Positions 6,461-7,096 of a stretch of DNA of 7,096 nt are shown here, piece by piece. Origin of the DNA: Candidatus Delongbacteria bacterium (GTDB taxonomy: Bacteria > Delongbacteria > UBA4055); assembly GCA_027858795.1 (NCBI GenBank), contig JAQICF010000044.1, positions 1 to 7,096 on the forward strand, written 5' to 3'. Numbering within the stretch: the stretch's first letter is position 1; the number at the start of each line of letters is the position of its first letter. Both the position numbers and the translations under genes were made by a program. Under the pieces are notes generated by a model that worked only from the letters and a program-made list of their open reading frames with translations, had not been told where the DNA came from and ran no database searches.

Positions 6461-7096
6461 TTAATCTCTAAGTTTATATTCAGCGACCCAGTAATATTCT
6501 AATTTTTTAATATTAATATCATCAGAATATTTTATCAATAGTTTTTTTAGATAAGTTTCAGTAGGGAAATTCTTAAGTATTTTGAATTCTTTTCCATTAT
6601 CAAGCTTTCTGATCTGATATGTATTTCCATCTTCATCTGTCCTAGAGATCGGGGTACTACTACCGTCAACGAATGAATTATCTATAAAAACAACTTTTGC
6701 TCCGGGTTCTAACTTTGAATGAAATACGGCTAGGAAATCTTCAATCCTGATTAAGGGAATGTGTGACCAGAAGAACCCTGCAAACCCAGCTGAATGTTTT
6801 TTATTTACTTTTGATAATAAATAGGCATCATCCTGAATGAAACTCACATTAGAAATATGATATTCTCTAGATTTAGCTATCTCGAGTACTTCGTTGTTAT
6901 AATCAGTTGACAAGATCGAATTTGCAGCTTCAGAGATAGTCTTAGTCCAATAACCTGTTCCACATGCTGTTTCAAGTACATTTAAACCAGAGAAAGCTTC
7001 TTTTAGATATTTATGTAACTTCTTAATATCGTCCTGTCTTTCAGCCTTTAAGTAAACCTTATCGTGCTCTTTAGCTCTTTCTGCGTAGTATTGTTT
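6461..7096 (-). CDS. Class I SAM-dependent methyltransferase (5' end cut by window edge)
   Basis: The frame is open to base 7096, giving 211 visible residues starting KQYYAERAKEHDKVYLK. The Rossmann motif I VLETACGTGYWT (40-51) binds S-adenosylmethionine, and STD (63-65) supplies the acidic residue that usually contacts the ribose. A GAFAGFFWSH-like strand, PGAKVVFIDNSF and SRTDEDGNTYQIR-type stretch follow, a pattern familiar from generic class I methyltransferases often misnamed as UbiE-like. Probably only a few N-terminal residues are missing, because family members usually start just before the YYAERA segment. A TTG at 6913 could be read as a start but lies after motif I and would destroy the fold, so it is not the start. 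Substrate unknown. The gene lies directly ahead of the acetyltransferase. Confidence 0.88.
   Translation of the reverse strand, partial: KQYYAERAKEHDKVYLKAERQDDIKKLHKYLKEAFSGLNVLETACGTGYWTKTISEAANSILSTDYNNEVLEIAKSREYHISNVSFIQDDAYLLSKVNKKHSAGFAGFFWSHIPLIRIEDFLAVFHSKLEPGAKVVFIDNSFVDGSSTPISRTDEDGNTYQIRKLDNGKEFKILKNFPTETYLKKLLIKYSDDINIKKLEYYWVAEYKLRD

Noticed and set aside
6461..6913. Reading the methyltransferase as a 150-residue gene starting at a TTG at 6913
   Set aside because: The frame stays open to the window edge and the upstream part contains motif I (ETACGTGYW), so the gene is simply cut by the edge.

Overview
The window is AT-rich bacterial chromosome (roughly one third GC by eye) using the standard bacterial code, with TAA, TAG and TGA all serving as stops. 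It is nearly all coding. A type IV pilus PilT-type ATPase, diaminopimelate/purine metabolism genes, AT-rich codon use and the protein style suggest a Gram-negative bacterium, perhaps of the FCB/Cloacimonadota-Delongbacteria sort. That lineage guess is inference only; no rRNA or marker gene settles it.

Layout: (1) 1-2696, minus strand, is a three-gene transcription unit: an M20D amidohydrolase resembling N-acetyldiaminopimelate deacetylase, a two-repeat protein of unknown function (153 aa), and a PilT-family ATPase cut by the left edge. The last two overlap by ATGA. (2) 2697-2881 is a divergent intergenic region with a good sigma70-type promoter in each direction and two inverted repeats between or on them. 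(3) 2882-5924, plus strand, is a second unit: a PurQ-like glutamine amidotransferase, a six-helix membrane protein and a PHP-family (CehA/McbA-like) metallohydrolase, with gaps of 12 and 1 nt. (4) 5932-7096, minus strand, is a class I SAM methyltransferase (cut by the right edge) followed after 1 nt by a GNAT acetyltransferase. This pair converges on the PHP gene with only 7 nt between stop codons.

The genes do not form one obvious pathway. The strongest oddities are the PilT-type ATPase, which carries a second, degenerate copy of its own N-terminal domain, and the translationally coupled repeat protein just upstream, which may be a pilus-motor accessory. A lone, long PurQ heads a unit with an orphan permease-like protein and a PHP hydrolase. 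I saw no mobile element, CRISPR array, tRNA, rRNA, or defence or secondary-metabolite cluster, and I do not claim an undescribed system beyond the specific observations listed.
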